Source of the DNA: Phocoena phocoena
Lineage: Eukaryota; Chordata; Mammalia; Artiodactyla; Phocoenidae
NCBI RefSeq assembly: GCF_963924675.1
Contig: NC_089220.1
Span: 88,601,168-88,665,167 of the forward strand
Reading direction: 5' to 3'
Length of the DNA stretch: 64,000 bases
Made by a program: the position numbers and the translations under genes. The stretch's first letter is position 1. Each line of letters begins with the position of its first letter. The notes below the pieces were generated by a model. That model made no database searches and was not told where the DNA came from. It was given only the letters and a program-made list of their open reading frames with translations. Of the stretch, positions 47,024 through 59,634 are shown piece after piece.

Positions 47024-50000
47024 CTAGGTTCCACATATATACGTTAATATATGATATTTGTTTTTCTCCTTCTGACTTACTTCACTCTGTATGACAGTCT
47101 CTAGATCCATCCACATCTCTAAAAATGACCCAATTTCATTCTTTTTTATGGCTGAGTAATATTCCATTGTATATATGTACCACATCTTCTTTATCCATTC
47201 ATCTGTCAATGGGCATTAGGTTGCTTCCATGACCTGGCTATTGTAAATAATGCTGCAGTGAACATTGGGGTGCATGTGTCTTTTTGAATTATGGTTTTCT
47301 CTGGGTACATGCCCAGTAGTGGGTTTGCTGGGTGGTATGGTAGTTCTATTTTTAGTTTTTTAAGGAACCTGCATACTGTTCTCCATAGTGGCTATATCAA
47401 TTTACATTCCCACCAACCGTTCAAGAGGGTTCCCTTTTCTCCAATTAATGCCTCTCCAGCAATTATTCTTTGTAGATTTTTTGGTGATGGCCATTCTGAC
47501 TGCTGTGAGGTGATACCTCACTGTAGTCTTGGTTTACATTTCTCTAATGATTAGTGATGTTGAGCATTCTTTCGTGTGTTTGTTGGCAGTCTGTATGTCT
47601 TCTTTGGAGAAATGTCTATGTTGGTCTTCTGCCCATTTTTGGATTGGGTTGTTTGTTTTTTTGATATTGAGCTGCATGAGCTGCTTGTAAATCTTGGGGA
47701 TCAATCCTTTGTCAGTTTCTTCATTTGAAAATGTTTTCTCCCGTTCTGAGGGTTGTCTTTTCGTCTTGTTTGTGTTTTCCTTTGCTGTTCAAAAGCTTTT
47801 AAGTTTCATTAGGTCCCATTTGTTTATTTTTGTTTTTATTTCCATTTCTCTAGGAGGTGGGTCAAAAAGATCTTGCTGTGATTTATGTCACTGAGTGTTC
47901 TGCCTATGTTTTCCTCTTAGAGTTTTATAGTGTCCAGTCTTACATTTAGGTCTCTAATCCATTTTGTGTTTATTTTTGTGTATGGTATTAAGGAGTGTTC
48001 TAGTTTCATTATTTTACATGTAGCTGTCCAGTTTTCCCAGCACCACTTATTGAAGAGACTGTCTTTTCTCTGTTGTATATCCTTGCCTCCTTTGTCATAG
48101 ATTAGTTGACCATAGGTAGGTGGGTTTATCTCTGGGCTTTCTATCCTCTTCCATTGATCAATATTTCTGTTTTTGTGCCAGTACCATATTGTCTTGATTA
48201 CTGTAGATTTATAGTATAGTCTCAAGCCTGGGAGTCTGATTTCTCCAACTCCATTTTTTTCCCTCAAGACTGCTTTGGTGATTCAGGGTCTTTTGTGTCT
48301 CCATACATATTTTAAGATTTTTTGTTCTATTTCTGTAAAAAATGCCACTGGTAATTAGATAGGGATTGCATTGAATCTGTAGATTGCTTTGGGTAGTATA
48401 GTCATTTTCACCATATTGATTCTTCTAATCCAAGAACATGGTATATCTCTCCATCTGTTTATATCATCTTTGATTTCTTTCATCAGTGTCTTATAGTTTT
48501 CTGAGTACGGGTCTTTTACCTCCTTAGGTATGTTTATTCCCAGGTATTTTATTCTTTTTGTTGCAATGGTGAATGGGACTGTTTCCTTCATTTCTCTTTT
48601 TTTTTTTTTTTTGCTGTATGTGGGCCTCTCACTGTTGTGGCCTCTCCTGTTTCGGAGCACAGGCTCCGGACGCACAGGCTCAGCGGCCATGGCTCACGGG
48701 CCTAGCTGCTCCGTGGCATGTGGGACCTTCCCGGACCAGGGCACGAACCCGTGTCCCCTACATCGGCAGGCAGACTCTCAACCACTGCGCCACCAGGGAT
48801 TCCCCATTTCTCTTTCTGATCTTTCATTGTTAGTGTATAGTAATGAAAGAGATTTCTGTACGTTAATTTTGTATCCTGCAACATTACCAAATTCATTGAT
48901 TAGCTCTAGTCGTTTTCTCCTGGCATCTTTAGGATTCTCTATGTATGATATCATGTCATCTGCAAACAGTGACAGTTTTATTTCTTCTTTTCCAATTTGT
49001 ATTGCTTTTATTTCTATTTCTTCTCTGGTTTCTATGGCTAGGACTTCCAAAACTATGTTGAATAATAGTGGCAAGAGTGGATATCCTTGTCTTATTTCTG
49101 ATCTTAGATAAAATTCTTTCAGTTTTTCACCATTGAGAATGATGCTTGCTGGGGGTTTGTTATATATGGCCTTTATTATGTTGAGGTAGGTTCCCTCTAT
49201 GCCCACTTTCTGGAGAGTTTTTACCATAAATGGGTGTTGAATTTTGTCAAAAGCTTTTCCTGCATCTATTGAGATGATCATATGGTTTCTATTTACAGCT
49301 TATTAATATGGTGTATCACATTGATTGATTCGTGTATTTTGAAGAATACTTGCATGTCTGGGATAAACCCCACTTGATCATGGTGTATGATCCTTTTAAT
49401 GTGTTGTTGGATTCTCTTTGCTAGTATTTTGTTGAGTATTTTTACATCTATATTCACCAGTGATATTGGTCTGTAATTTTCTTTTTTTGTCATATCTTTG
49501 TCTGGTTTTGGTATCAGGGTGATGGGGGCCTCATAGAATAAGTTTGGGCGTGTTCCTTCCCCTGCAGTTTTTTGGAAGAGTTTGATAAGGATAGGTGTTA
49601 GCTCTTCTCTAAATGTTTGATAGAATTCGCCTGTGAAGCCATCTGGTCCTGGGCTTTTGTTTGTTGGAAGATTTTTAATCACTGTTTCAATTTCATTACT
49701 TGTGATTGGTCTGTTCATATTTTCTATTTCTTCCTGGTTCAGTCTTGGAAGGTTGTACCTTTCTGAGAATTTGTCCATTTCTTACAGTTTGTCCATTTTA
49801 ATGGCATAGAGTTGCTTGTAGTAGTCTCTTAGGATGTTTTGTATTTCTGTGGTGTCCCTTGTAACTTCTCCTATTTCATTTCTCATTTTATTGATTTGAG
49901 TCCTCTCCCTCTTTTTCTTGATGAGTCTGGCTAAAGGTTTATCAGTTTTGTTTATCTTCTCAAAGAACCAGCTTTTAGTTTTATTGATCTTTCCTATTGT

Positions 50001-51057
50001 TTTCTTTGTTTCTATTTCATTTATTTCTGCTCTGATCTTTATGATTTATTTCCTTCTACTAACTTTGGGTTTTTGTTTGTTCTTCTTTCTCTAGTTCCTT
50101 TAGGTGTAAGGTCAGATTGTTTATTTGAGATTTTTTCTTGTTTCTTCAGGTAGGCTTGTATTGTTATAAACTTCCCTCTTAGAACTCCTTTTGCTGCATC
50201 CCATAGATTTGGGATCGTCGTGTCTTTGCTGTCATTTGTCTCTAGGTATTTTTTGATTTCCTCTTAGATTTCTTCAGTGATCTCTTGGTTATTTAGTAAC
50301 ATATTGTTTAGCCTCCATGTGTTTGTGTTTTTTACGTTTTTTCCCTGTAATTGATTTCTATTCTCATAGCGTTGTGGTTGGAAAATATGTTTGATATGAT
50401 TTCAGTTTTCTTAAGTTTACTGAGGCTTGATTTGTGACCCAAGATGTGATCTATCCTGGAGAATGTTCCATGTGCACTTGAGAAGAAAGTGTAATGTGCT
50501 GTTTTGGGATGGAATGTCCTATAAATATCAATTAAATCTATCTGGTCTATTTTGTCATTTAAAGCTTGTTTTTCCTTATTAATTTTCTGTCTGGATGATC
50601 TGTCCATTGGTGTAAGTGAGGTGTTAAAGTCCCCCACTATTATTGTGTTACTGTTGATTTCCTCTTTTATAGCTCTCAGCAGTTGCCTTATGTATTGAGG
50701 TGCTCCTATGTTGGGTGCACATATATTTGTAATTGTTATATCTTCTTGGATTGATCCCTTGATCATTATGTAGTGTCCTTCCTTGTGTCTGGTAACACTT
50801 TTTATTTTAAAGTCTGTTTTATCTTATATGAGTATTGATACTCCAGCTTTCTTTTAATTTTCATTTGCATGTAATATTTTTTTCCATTCCCTCACTTTCA
50901 GTCTGTATGTGTTCTTCAGTCTGATTTGGGTCTCTTGTAGACAGCATATATATGGCTCTTCTTTTTGTATCCATACAGTGAGCCTGTGTCTTTTGGTTGG
51001 AGTATTTAATCAATTCACAGTTAAGGTAATTACCGATATGTATGTTCCTGTGACCAT
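47024..51057 (-). pseudogene. LINE-1 ORF2, broken and SINE-interrupted
   Basis: The minus-strand ORF2 starts at 51,057. Open blocks are 50,766-50,332 (endonuclease part, with 'IIVGDFNTSLTPM'), 49,778-49,293 ('[11 protein letters not shown]'), 49,281-48,778 (RT core with '[10 protein letters not shown]', where other copies have [10 protein letters not shown], and 'LFADDM'), 48,267-47,917 and 47,209-47,024 ('MEYYSAIKKNEIGSF'). A SINE at 48,600-48,804 splits the post-RT region. The family role is APE-type endonuclease plus reverse transcriptase; this copy is inactive. Confidence 0.9.
48600..48804 (-). mobile_element. Short-form CHR SINE in LINE-1 ORF2, antisense
   Basis: This is the toothed-whale-type copy in reverse orientation, from poly-T at 48,600 to the complement of the head at 48,804 ('caccagggattcccc', partly mutated). 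The target duplication catttctcttt is perfect at 48,589-48,599 and 48,805-48,815. Confidence 0.93.
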
Positions 51058-51115
51058 TTTCTTAGTTGTTTTGAGTTTGTTTTTGTAGGTCCTTTTCTTC
51101 TCTTTTGTTTCCCAC

Positions 51116-51997
51116 TTAGAGTAGTTCCTTTAGCATTTGTTGTAGAGCTGGTTTGGTGGTGCTGAATTCTCTTAGCTTTTGCTTGTCTGCAAAGCTTTTG
51201 ATTTCTCTGTCAAATCTGAATGAGATCTTTGCCGGTAGAGTACTCTTGGTTGTAGGTTCTTCCCTTTCATCACTTGAAATATATTGTGCCACCCTCTTCT
51301 GGCTTGTAGAGTTTTTGCTGAGAAATCAGCTGTTCCCTTGTATGTTATTTATCATTTTTCCCTTGTTGCTTTCAATAATTTTTCTTTGTCCTTAATTTTT
51401 GTCTGTTTGATTACGATGTGTCTCAGCATGTTTCTCCTTGGGTTTATCCTGCCTGGGACTCTCTTCCCTTCCTGGACTTGGGTGGCTATTTCCTTTCCCA
51501 TGTTAGTGAAGTGTTCGACTATAATCTCTTCAAATATTTTCTCGGGTCCTTTCTCTCTCTCTTCTCCTTCTGGGACCCCTATAATGCGAATGTTGTTGTG
51601 TTTAATATTGTCCCAGAGGTCTCTTAGGCTATCTTCATTTCTTTTCATTTTTTTTCTTTATTCTGTTCTGTGGCAGTGAATTCCACCTTTCTGTCTTCCA
51701 GGTCACTTATCCATTCTTCTGCTTCAGTTATTCTGCTATTGATTCCTTCTAGTGTATTTTTCATTTCAGTTATTGTATTGTTCATCTCTGTTTATTCTTT
51801 AATTCTTCTAGATGTTTGTTCTTTAATTCTTCTAGGTCTTTGTTAAACATTTCTTGCATCTTCTCCATCTTTGCTCTCATTCTTTTTCCAAGGTCCTGGA
51901 TCATCTTCACTATCATTATTCTGAATTCTCTTTCTGGAAGGTTGCCTATCTCCATCTCATTTAGTTGTTTTTCTGGGGTTTTATCTTGTTCCTTCAT
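51116..51997 (-). pseudogene. LINE-1 ORF1, broken
   Basis: Starts at 51,997 (MKEQDKTPEKQLNE), with 'IGNLPEREFRIMIVKMIQ' and a coiled-coil segment, shown as the open block 52,138-51,782. A second block at 51,648-51,352 covers the RRM-like part ('NIRIIGVPEGEEREKG'). The stop is at 51,116-51,118. Breaks near 51,780 and 51,350 disrupt it. Confidence 0.88.
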
Positions 51998-52929
51998 CTG
52001 GTACAAAGTCCTCTGCCTCTTCATGTTGTCTGTCTTTCTGTGAATGTGGTTTCCCTTCCACAGGCTCCATAACTGTAGTTCTTCTTGCTTCTGCTGTCTG
52101 CCCTGTGGTGGATGAGGTAATCTAAGAGGATTGTGCAAGCTTCCTGAGGGGCAGGACTGGTGGTGGGTAGAGCTGGGTGTTGCTCCAGTGGGCAGAGTTC
52201 AGTAAAACTTTAATCTGCTTGTCTGATGATGTGGGGGGCTGGTTTTCCTCCATGTTGGTTGCTTGGCCTGAGGCAACCCAGCACTGGAGCCTACCTGGCT
52301 CTTTGGTGGGGCTAATGGCCAATTCTGGGAAGGCTCACGCCAAGGACTATTTCCAGAACTTCTGCTGCCAGTGTCCTTGTTCCCACGGTTCGCCACAGCC
52401 ACCCCTGCCTCTGCAGGAGACCCTCTAACACTAGCAGGTTGGTCTCGTTCAGTCTTTTATGGGGTCACTGCCCCTTCTCCTGCATCCTAATTGCACACTA
52501 CTTTGTGTGTGTCCTCCAAGAGTGGAGTCTTTTTTCCCCCAGTCCTGTCAAAGTCCTGCAATCAAATCACACTAGGCTTCGAAGTCTGATTCTCTACGAA
52601 TTCCTCCTCCCGTTGCCAGACCCCCAGGTTGGGAAGCCTGACATGGGGCTCAGAACCTTCACTCCAGTGGGTGGACTTCTGTCGTGTAATTGTTCTCCAG
52701 TTTGTGAGTCAACCACCCAGCGGTTATGGGATTTGATTTGATTGTGATTGTGCCCTTCCTACCATCTCATTGTGGCTTCTCCTTTGTCTTTGGACGTGGA
52801 GCATCTTTTTTGGTGAGTTCCAGTGTCTTCTTGTCGATGATTGTTCAGCAGTTAGTTGTTATTCCAGTGTGCTTGCAAGAGGGAGTGAGTGCACATCCTT
52901 CTACTCCACCATTTTGAACCAATCTCCAC
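51998..52929 (-). promoter_or_regulatory. LINE-1 5' UTR (third leader type)
   Basis: On the minus strand it starts 'ggttcaaaatggtggagtag' and includes the 'gcactcactccctcttgcaag' region. It differs from the leader at 4,311-4,913. Confidence 0.65.
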
Positions 52930-52944
52930 TGGTGGGTTCTTAAT

Positions 52945-53199
52945 TAGAAATGTGAATGGTAATGTTAAAAGTCCTGAATCAGGATTGAAATTCTTACCCC
53001 CCACACGTACAGGTGTAAGAACCTGGGGAGGCTGTGTGCACACAGCACCCTTAGGGCTTCCAACTTGACCTGTCAACATTCTGGTGTCCAGCCACTGCTT
53101 TAGGATTTCTGGGCACCCAATGCTGATTCTAAGGGTTTCATAATCCAGCCTCTGTCTGCCTTTAGTGAGACCCACATTTCCAGGATCCTATAGAGCAAG
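52945..53199. other. No recognisable gene or repeat
   Basis: The flank of the LINE-1 target site. Frames of up to 107 codons on the minus strand lack domains. Confidence 0.35.
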
Positions 53200-53640
53200 G
53201 TCTGTGTGACTGTTTTGTGGCTTCTCTAACAAATGACCACAAGCTGGGTGGTTTAAAACAATAGGCATTCATTCTCCCCCAGTCCTGGAGTTTAGACATG
53301 TGAGATCAAGGTGTTGTAGGACTGAAGTCGCTCCAGAGGCTCCAGGATAGGGTTCTCCCTGCCTTTTCCAGCTTCTGGGGGCTCCAGGCGTCCCCAGGCT
53401 TGTGGCAGGATCCCTCCCATCTCTGCCTCTGTCTTCATGTGGCATCTCCTGTGTCTGGGTCTCTCCTCTTTTGTCTTTTACAAAGACACTGTCATTGGAT
53501 TGGGGGCCACTCTAACCCAAGATGACCTCCTGTGAGACCCTTAACTACATGTATGGAGGCCCTTTTCCCAGATATGGTCCTGCTCACGTGTTCTGGGGAG
53601 ACATATCTTTTGGGGCCACCATTCAACTCACTATCTCTGT
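53200..53640. mobile_element. Old mammal-wide interspersed repeat, copy 1
   Basis: 'ctaacaaatgaccacaagctgg', 'gtggtttaaaacaataggc' and 'ggggccaccattcaactcac' are wording I recall from a common mammal-wide repeat, but I cannot name the family with confidence. A second copy at 54,990-55,370 supports repeat status. Confidence 0.55.
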
Positions 53641-54989
53641 ATAAAATAACCCTCATTTTAGGAGTTTACCAAGGTCTCATATAGGTTGGTACAGACAACA
53701 GCCATATGGGTGGGGGTCTGGTGATGATGAGGACCCTAGAGTCACCTGGAAAGGATCAAAGCCTGGCTTCATCAGAAAGTGAGCTCTTCCACCATGGGGC
53801 CCGTGGAAACAGCCACTCCACTCTGTCCGTGGAAAGCGACCCAGTGCCAAGTCCTGAAGTGGTTACCTTGCAAAGCTGGCCCTTCTGGGATTTCACAATC
53901 AATAGCATCATGTAACCAATAACTATAGTCTTGGAGGAATCACTTTCTGGTACGTGATGACAGCACTGTCAGTTTAGGTGTAGCAAGCCTAGAATAGGAA
54001 TGTTTGAAGGAGAAGAGTTTGAGAGATTGTGAAGCTTGGTTTTCAAGGAAACTGAACTGGTTTCTCAAGTTTGTCAAAGAAACTTCTCTCTTAAACTGAA
54101 GGCAGGGCTGGGAGAGCTGAACTTCAGGGATCTTTTAAATGGGATACTCTGAAGCACCATCACCTGAGTGGTGGTCTCAATGTGAGCTGGGGTTTGCAAA
54201 AAGTGTGTGAGATTAAGCCTGACTTTCTGTGACAGCTGGGGAGGGGTTTGTAAAGCACCTTGGCTTTTAGAGCCAAGGTTTGTTGCTGGAACAAAGTGGC
54301 TCCCAAAAATGGGCCAAAGCTGAAGATGACTCTGTCCCCTTTTTGTTAGAGTCCAGAGCAGGTGGGTGTCAGGGCCCAGGCCCTGTCCCCCTTGTTTCTT
54401 CTCCCTGCTTCCAGGTGAGGGCTCTAACCAGCAGTGTGGGGTGATGACGAGGACATCATGCCCTCCATCCTAGGATGCAGGCTGGCCAAGCCCCTCACCA
54501 CCTCCACCCCTTCCCCTTGGTAACACGAGACACTGGGTCCCAGCTGCAAGGGGTGGGAAGGCTGGGGGGTGCAGGGTAGCCGTGAACAGGAAAGAGGGAA
54601 ATGGGTCCTGATGGGCAGCTGAGCGGCACTCCTGTGAGTGTCGCCCAGACGCTAGTGTACAGACTCTGGGTCCTGTGAAGCTTCGATGCTTTGTGGTTCT
54701 GGAAATCCTATAGGAGACGGTCCACAGCAGGTGAAGCTAATGCTGTCAGTGGAGGTGGTGAAGCAAAAGATCGGCAGTTCAGACTAAAGGTGCCGATGTA
54801 CGTTCAGGACAAAACCATCTCGTGTGAATGTAGTTCAGGCACGTTTAACATGAATGCAATCATGTTAATGCCTAACATCTTCTATCTTGTGCCTCCCCTC
54901 AGGGACCCCCTCCTCAGTTTTTGAGGCTCCTGTAACTCATGTACAGGGGAATGGAGAGTGGGCTCTTTCCAGTCTGAGCCCTGAGTTAC
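53641..54989. other. No recognisable gene or repeat
   Basis: Mixed-GC DNA with short frames only. No exon or structured RNA is supported. Confidence 0.4.
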
Positions 54990-55370
54990 CCTGTGTGTGA
55001 GTCTGCTCGGGACTGCTATAACAAATACCACAGACAGGGCAGCTTAAACGACAGACATCTCCCAGTCCTAGATGCTGTCTGAGATCAAGGTGTTTCTTCT
55101 GAGGCTTCTCTCCTTGGCATGACGACAGCCATCTTCTCCCCCTGTCCTCACATGGTCTCTCTCTGTGCCTTTCTGTGTCCCAGTCTCCTCTTGTAGGACA
55201 TCAATTCTATTGGATCAGGATCCACCCTAGTGACCACATTTTTACCTTGATCGCCTCTTTGAAAACCCCGTCTCCAAATACAGCCACATCCTGGGGTCCT
55301 GGGGGTTAGGGATTCAACATGTGAATTTGTGGGGGACATGGCTGAGCCCACACCATCCCGCTTAGGAACC
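54990..55370. mobile_element. Old mammal-wide interspersed repeat, copy 2
   Basis: Shares layout with 53,200-53,640: 'ctgctataacaaataccacag', 'ggcagcttaaacgacagac', 'gagatcaaggtgttt', and an ending of 'gggggttagggattcaacatg' then 'tgggggacatggctgagccc'. Family not assigned. Confidence 0.55.
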
Positions 55371-55924
55371 AATATGTGCCTCGGTCCCTCCTTCCCTCAA
55401 GTCCCACGGGGATCATGCGATGGCTCAGGGAGAGTGTGTGCAGTGTTTGTGTCCCAGCTGGGGAACCCTTCTCTGCTCTCTTTGATCAGGCAGTGACAGT
55501 GTGTTGCTAGTCCCGTCCCGAGGTGAGCAGTTCTGGGGTTTTTTGCCATGTTGTCTGGCCTGCTGAGATGTTCATTGTCAGGGAACCCAGGATACAGCAG
55601 CCTAGTGGGGATGCCGGGGAATCTCAGGACCATGATGGACACCTCTCCCACCAGGCACCCCAGCAAAAGTGGGGAAAACTTTGCGGGGGTGTACAGGTGG
55701 GAGAGAGTCAAAGTCTCGTTTATGCTTCAGAAAGACCACTCTTTGGGGTGGGATGTGAGATGCACTTGGGGACAGGGAGTGTTGTCAGGGCCTAATGGAG
55801 GGATCGGGCTTGGGCCAGGGCTGTGGGTGTAGAGGTGAAATAGTGTGGGGACTGGCCACAGCCTCTGGAGGAGGAGCTGACAGTCACTGGGGCACAAGGA
55901 GAGTGAGAGCCTGGGAGGCCCCTG
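55371..55924. other. No recognisable gene
   Basis: GC-rich, with overlapping frames of up to 104 codons that lack domains. It ends at the putative LTR. Confidence 0.35.
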
Positions 55925-56360
55925 TGTTACCGAACTAAACTTGGGTCCACTTGCCTGAGTGCAGTAAAGCCAATCTACCCACACCGGTTTGGTGAATGAA
56001 AGTAGAGCTTTAAGTATAAAATTGCCAATACAAGGAGGACAGACGGCTTGTGCTCTAAAAGCCCGAACTCCCTGAGGGATTTCAGCAAAGCATTTTAAAG
56101 GCCAGTTTAAGGAGGGGGGCGGTCACAGGGTATGTGATCAGCTGGTGCACAATTCTCTGGTTGATGGTGAGGTAACAGGCAGTTAACATTGTAAATTCTT
56201 AGGCACCAGAAGCTCTGGGGCTACCTGTTCATGATCATCAAGTAGTTAATTTCTTCCACTTGGTGGTGGTTTTAGCATCTGTAAAAGAACTCAGGAAGTG
56301 TGCATTAGATACTATTATCCAGGTACTTCAGACAGGAGCTACAGTAGAGGATATGGGGGA
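55925..56360 (-). mobile_element. Putative solo LTR
   Basis: The plus strand begins tgttacc and carries 'tgcctgagtgcagtaaagcc' and the complement of 'taaagctctactttcattcacc', a typical R region. The right border and target duplication are not clear, so the end is approximate. Probably an endogenous retrovirus LTR. Confidence 0.5.
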
Positions 56361-57279
56361 GGGGTCTGTCCTGGGAAGGCCCCATAGGGTTCTGCTCGGT
56401 TATACCTGGTGCCTGGGCTCAGCAACCTGGGAAGGTGGGGTGCTCCTAGGGTGTGGGGAGCTGCAGGATCACAGTCCTCTGAGGGGCCTGTTAGCCTCTA
56501 AGGTGAGATGGGGATGCAGTGGCTGGACAGAGGCATGTGGCCTGGGAGAGAGGTCCAGGCTGGAAATGTCACTGGAGTCATCGCAGGGAGGGAGAGGAAA
56601 GGCCAATGGAGGTAGGTAAGTCACAGCAGACTACTTGCAGGTGACTGCGGTCCTGTTGGAAGCAACTCAGAGCCAGAAAGGAGTGGCTGTCAGGGGCTCA
56701 GCTTCATTCTCTTGTTCCTTTGTAAAACCACTGTGTCAGAGTTTGAGACACCGCCAGGAGACTTCTTGGGCCAGTGCTGCCATGGCTTCATCAAAGGGCC
56801 CAGGGGGAACACAGAACCACAGCACGCCCTGCCCATGTCCGCACTGGGAATGAATCCCATCGGGTCACCGCGGCTCACAGACTTCAGGGAACCTCTGCCC
56901 TCAGGACTGGTCCTCCTCCTTCCTCTCACCTGCTGGTCAGAGGCCTAGGAATCCCCAACCTGGCTCCATCCCCAGGGCCTGGATTCTGGGACAGCTTAGG
57001 GGTAAGCAAAACCCTTATGCTCCTTTATCTGCCTAGGGGTGATAATGTCTTAAAATCTGCAATTGACTGATTATGAAGGACTGAGTGTTTCCAGCAGGTA
57101 TGGGTGGAAATATGGGGTGTGAAGTTCCCCCGGCCAGTCAGCATCCTCCCAGAAAGCCCAGATCCAGGATTACAAGGACAGAGGCTCTCCCCTTGATTAC
57201 TTGTAACTTCCCACTCTCACAGCAAGGAGCCTGGCTCCCAGCATCTGCCATTTATCTATTCATTGCTCCTTTCTAGGTT
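56361..57279. other. No recognisable gene or repeat
   Basis: GC-rich, with overlapping frames up to 119 codons on both strands and no domain. I cannot assign content. Confidence 0.35.
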
Positions 57280-57830
57280 ACATGTGCAGAAGTTTCAGAA
57301 TTGTTAGCTACTACACCCTGGAAAGAACTTCATAAAGTAAAGCCCACTGTTTATATATGGTCCATTTTGCCTTTAGTCTACAGATTCCATTCATTTCCAA
57401 AGGTAACTTAGGTCAGCACCTTTTACCCCATCCCCTACAGTGAGTTTTTTCCCATGTATTTCTAATACAGTTAGATTCTGTCACATTATGTATTCCATCC
57501 TGCAACACTCCTACGTTCTAAGTAACTAAATTTGCATAGATTATACGATTGAGCCCTTGGGCTACACACATCTATGGGCTTAGACAAATGCATAGTGACG
57601 GGTATCCATCCTAGAGTATCCCATGGAATACTTCAAACACCCCACCCCATGATCTGCTTATCCTCTATGTACCTTTGCCTTTCGTAGAATGTCATCAGTG
57701 GGATCATACTGTGTGCAGCCTCCTCAGACTGGATTCTTTCACTTAGCAGTGTGTACTGAAGATTTATCCATGTCTTTCCATAGGTTGCTGGTGCATTCCT
57801 TTCTACTGCTGAGTAGAATTCCATTGCACG
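57280..57830 (-). mobile_element. Old LINE-1 antisense, part 1
   Basis: The minus strand shows old L1 3' UTR and late ORF2 wording, ending in 'gaattccattgcacg', which continues at 58,379 beyond an LTR. It is highly diverged. Confidence 0.65.
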
Positions 57831-58374
57831 TGTACGGGAGGAAAAACAATTTTCCCACTACTTTTCTAGGTTCTTGGTTGAGACCCCGCCCCCCAATAAT
57901 AAAAGACAGGTTACCAGGAGAAAAACAGAAGTTTAATAACATGTATACACCCTGTACACAAGGGAGATACCAAGGAAAGCTGAGTCGCTCCCTGAAATGA
58001 CCAAAGCCATCACCTTAAATACCATCTTCAGCTAAAAACAGAAGAACGATGTTGGGAAGGGGGAAGCCAGTTATGGATCATGCATAGCACAGTAAACAAG
58101 GGTATGATTGTTAGCACATTTAAGTCAGGACTTCTTCACTGATAACAGTTACTTGAGATTTCATTATCCTTCTATTTCTGGTGCAAAGAGGGACATACCC
58201 TTATAAATGGAGACTTCTCTATTGTAAATGTCCTTCAGAAAAGGGCAATCTCTACTCAGTTTTCTGAGTTTCCTTTCTCTTTTCTTTCTTTCTTTTTTTT
58301 TTTTTTAAAGCAGACTGAAATAATCCTTATGCCAGAGAGGCATATTTTGGGGTGGCATATTCTACTCACCTTGA
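57831..58374 (-). mobile_element. Solo LTR, ERV1-like, in old LINE-1
   Basis: The 544-bp insert starts tgtacggg; its minus-strand end has the R/U5-like 'tgtcttttattattggggg' layout. A 4-bp target duplication, cacg (57,827-57,830) and catg (58,375-58,378), fits gammaretrovirus-type integration, with one CpG-type transition. A poly-purine/pyrimidine run lies at 58,290-58,310. Confidence 0.7.
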
Positions 58375-58378
58375 CATG

Positions 58379-58739
58379 GATGTACCCCAGTTTGCTTATG
58401 CATTCATCTATTGAAGGACATTCTGATTTCCTCAAGTTTTTAGTCATTATGAGTAGACCTACTGTGCATAATTGCATCTTTGTTTGCATTTGGACATAGA
58501 TTTTCAAAGCAGTTGCCTAAATACTGGAAGCACGATCGTTGGATCCCAAGGTGAGACTTGTTTAGCTTTGGAAAGAAGTGACAAACTGTCTTATGAAGTG
58601 GCTGTACATGCATCCCACTAGTAAGCAGGGAGAGTTCCTGTTGTTCCTCACCCTCTAGCAATTGGTCTTGTCATTATTTTCAGTTTGGCTGTCCTGATTT
58701 TGGAGAGGCAGCAGTGATTGGTGGTGTGAAGTGAGATCT
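58379..58739 (-). mobile_element. Old LINE-1 antisense, part 2
   Basis: 'gatgtaccccagtttgcttatgcattc' continues the ORF2 end from 57,830, running to 'ggtgtgaagtgagatct' at 58,739, where the next insert begins. Confidence 0.72.
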
Positions 58740-58958
58740 TAATTCCCTGCCCAGGAATTGAACCTGGGTAGCCTGGATGAAAACTAGGAATGCTAGCCAC
58801 CACACCCCCTGGCTCTTGCCCCCAGTGAAAAATGCATTTCTTACAGAGGCAAAAGTGAAAAACAGGTACAAAGTTTATTATTAGAGACATAGCACAACAA
58901 CAGGTGGGAGAGCACACAGAGAAACAGTTTGTTTAGTTAAGACAAAAGCAAGGCAGAG

Positions 58959-59162
58959 GGGCTTCCCTGGTGGCGCAGTGCTTGAGAGTCCGCCTGCCGA
59001 TGCAGGGGACACGGGTTCGTGCCCCGTTCCGGGAAGATCCCACATGCAGCGGAGCGGCTGGGCGCATGAGCCATGGATGCTGAGCCTGCGTGTCTGGAGC
59101 CTGTGCTCCGCAACGGGAGAGGCCACAACAGTGAGAGGCCCGCATACCACAAAGAAAAAAAA
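58959..59162 (+). mobile_element. Short-form CHR SINE
   Basis: This is the toothed-whale-type form with head, 'gggttcgtgccccg' and A-rich tail. The target duplication aaaagcaaggcagag is perfect at 58,944-58,958 and 59,163-59,177. Confidence 0.95.
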
Positions 59163-59634
59163 AAAAGCAAGGCAGAGACGCAGACCCGGAGAGAAAGGGT
59201 GTGGGCATCCCCCCAATGAGGAGGAGCACAGTAAAGAGGTGGTTAAGTTACTTATATAGGGCAGTTCTCCCGGGTCTCTGTTTACCTCTGGCCAATTATC
59301 TGGTTTCTTTTTCCACACCTGCCCTGCCCTAGGACCCCGCCCAACATGCCTGTGCAACTTTTTTCCAAGATGGATTACAGCCCAGAGACCTATGGGACGG
59401 CCTTAGCATCACCTACTATGGGGTGGTGCTCCTTCCTTTTTGACCTCCAAGGTGCCTTTCTCCACATGTGCAATGTCTCCCTGGCCCCAAGGATGGGAAA
59501 TGTATGACCTCTTGATCTTTTAACAGGGTTTAGTCCCACTCTGTCCTTACCATAAAAATGTCTAATGTCCAGTTATTTACCCTGTTTCTGTTGCTGGTTT
59601 TTATATTGAGGTGAGATCTCGAAATATAGACAGA

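Larger units (their letters stand above)
46664..52929 (-). mobile_element. Full-length-class LINE-1, minus strand
   Basis: The roughly 6.27 kb element includes one SINE. The target duplication is tggtgggttct at 46,653-46,663 and 52,930-52,940 (11 bp, perfect). On the minus strand the order is 5' UTR (52,929-51,998), ORF1 (51,997-51,116), ORF2 (51,057-47,024), 3' UTR and a poly-A tail seen as poly-T at 46,664-46,685. Both ORFs carry breaks. Confidence 0.92.

Noticed and set aside
48778..49281. Active reverse transcriptase gene
   Set aside because: The FADD block is present, but the frame is part of a broken LINE-1 ORF2 that a SINE interrupts.
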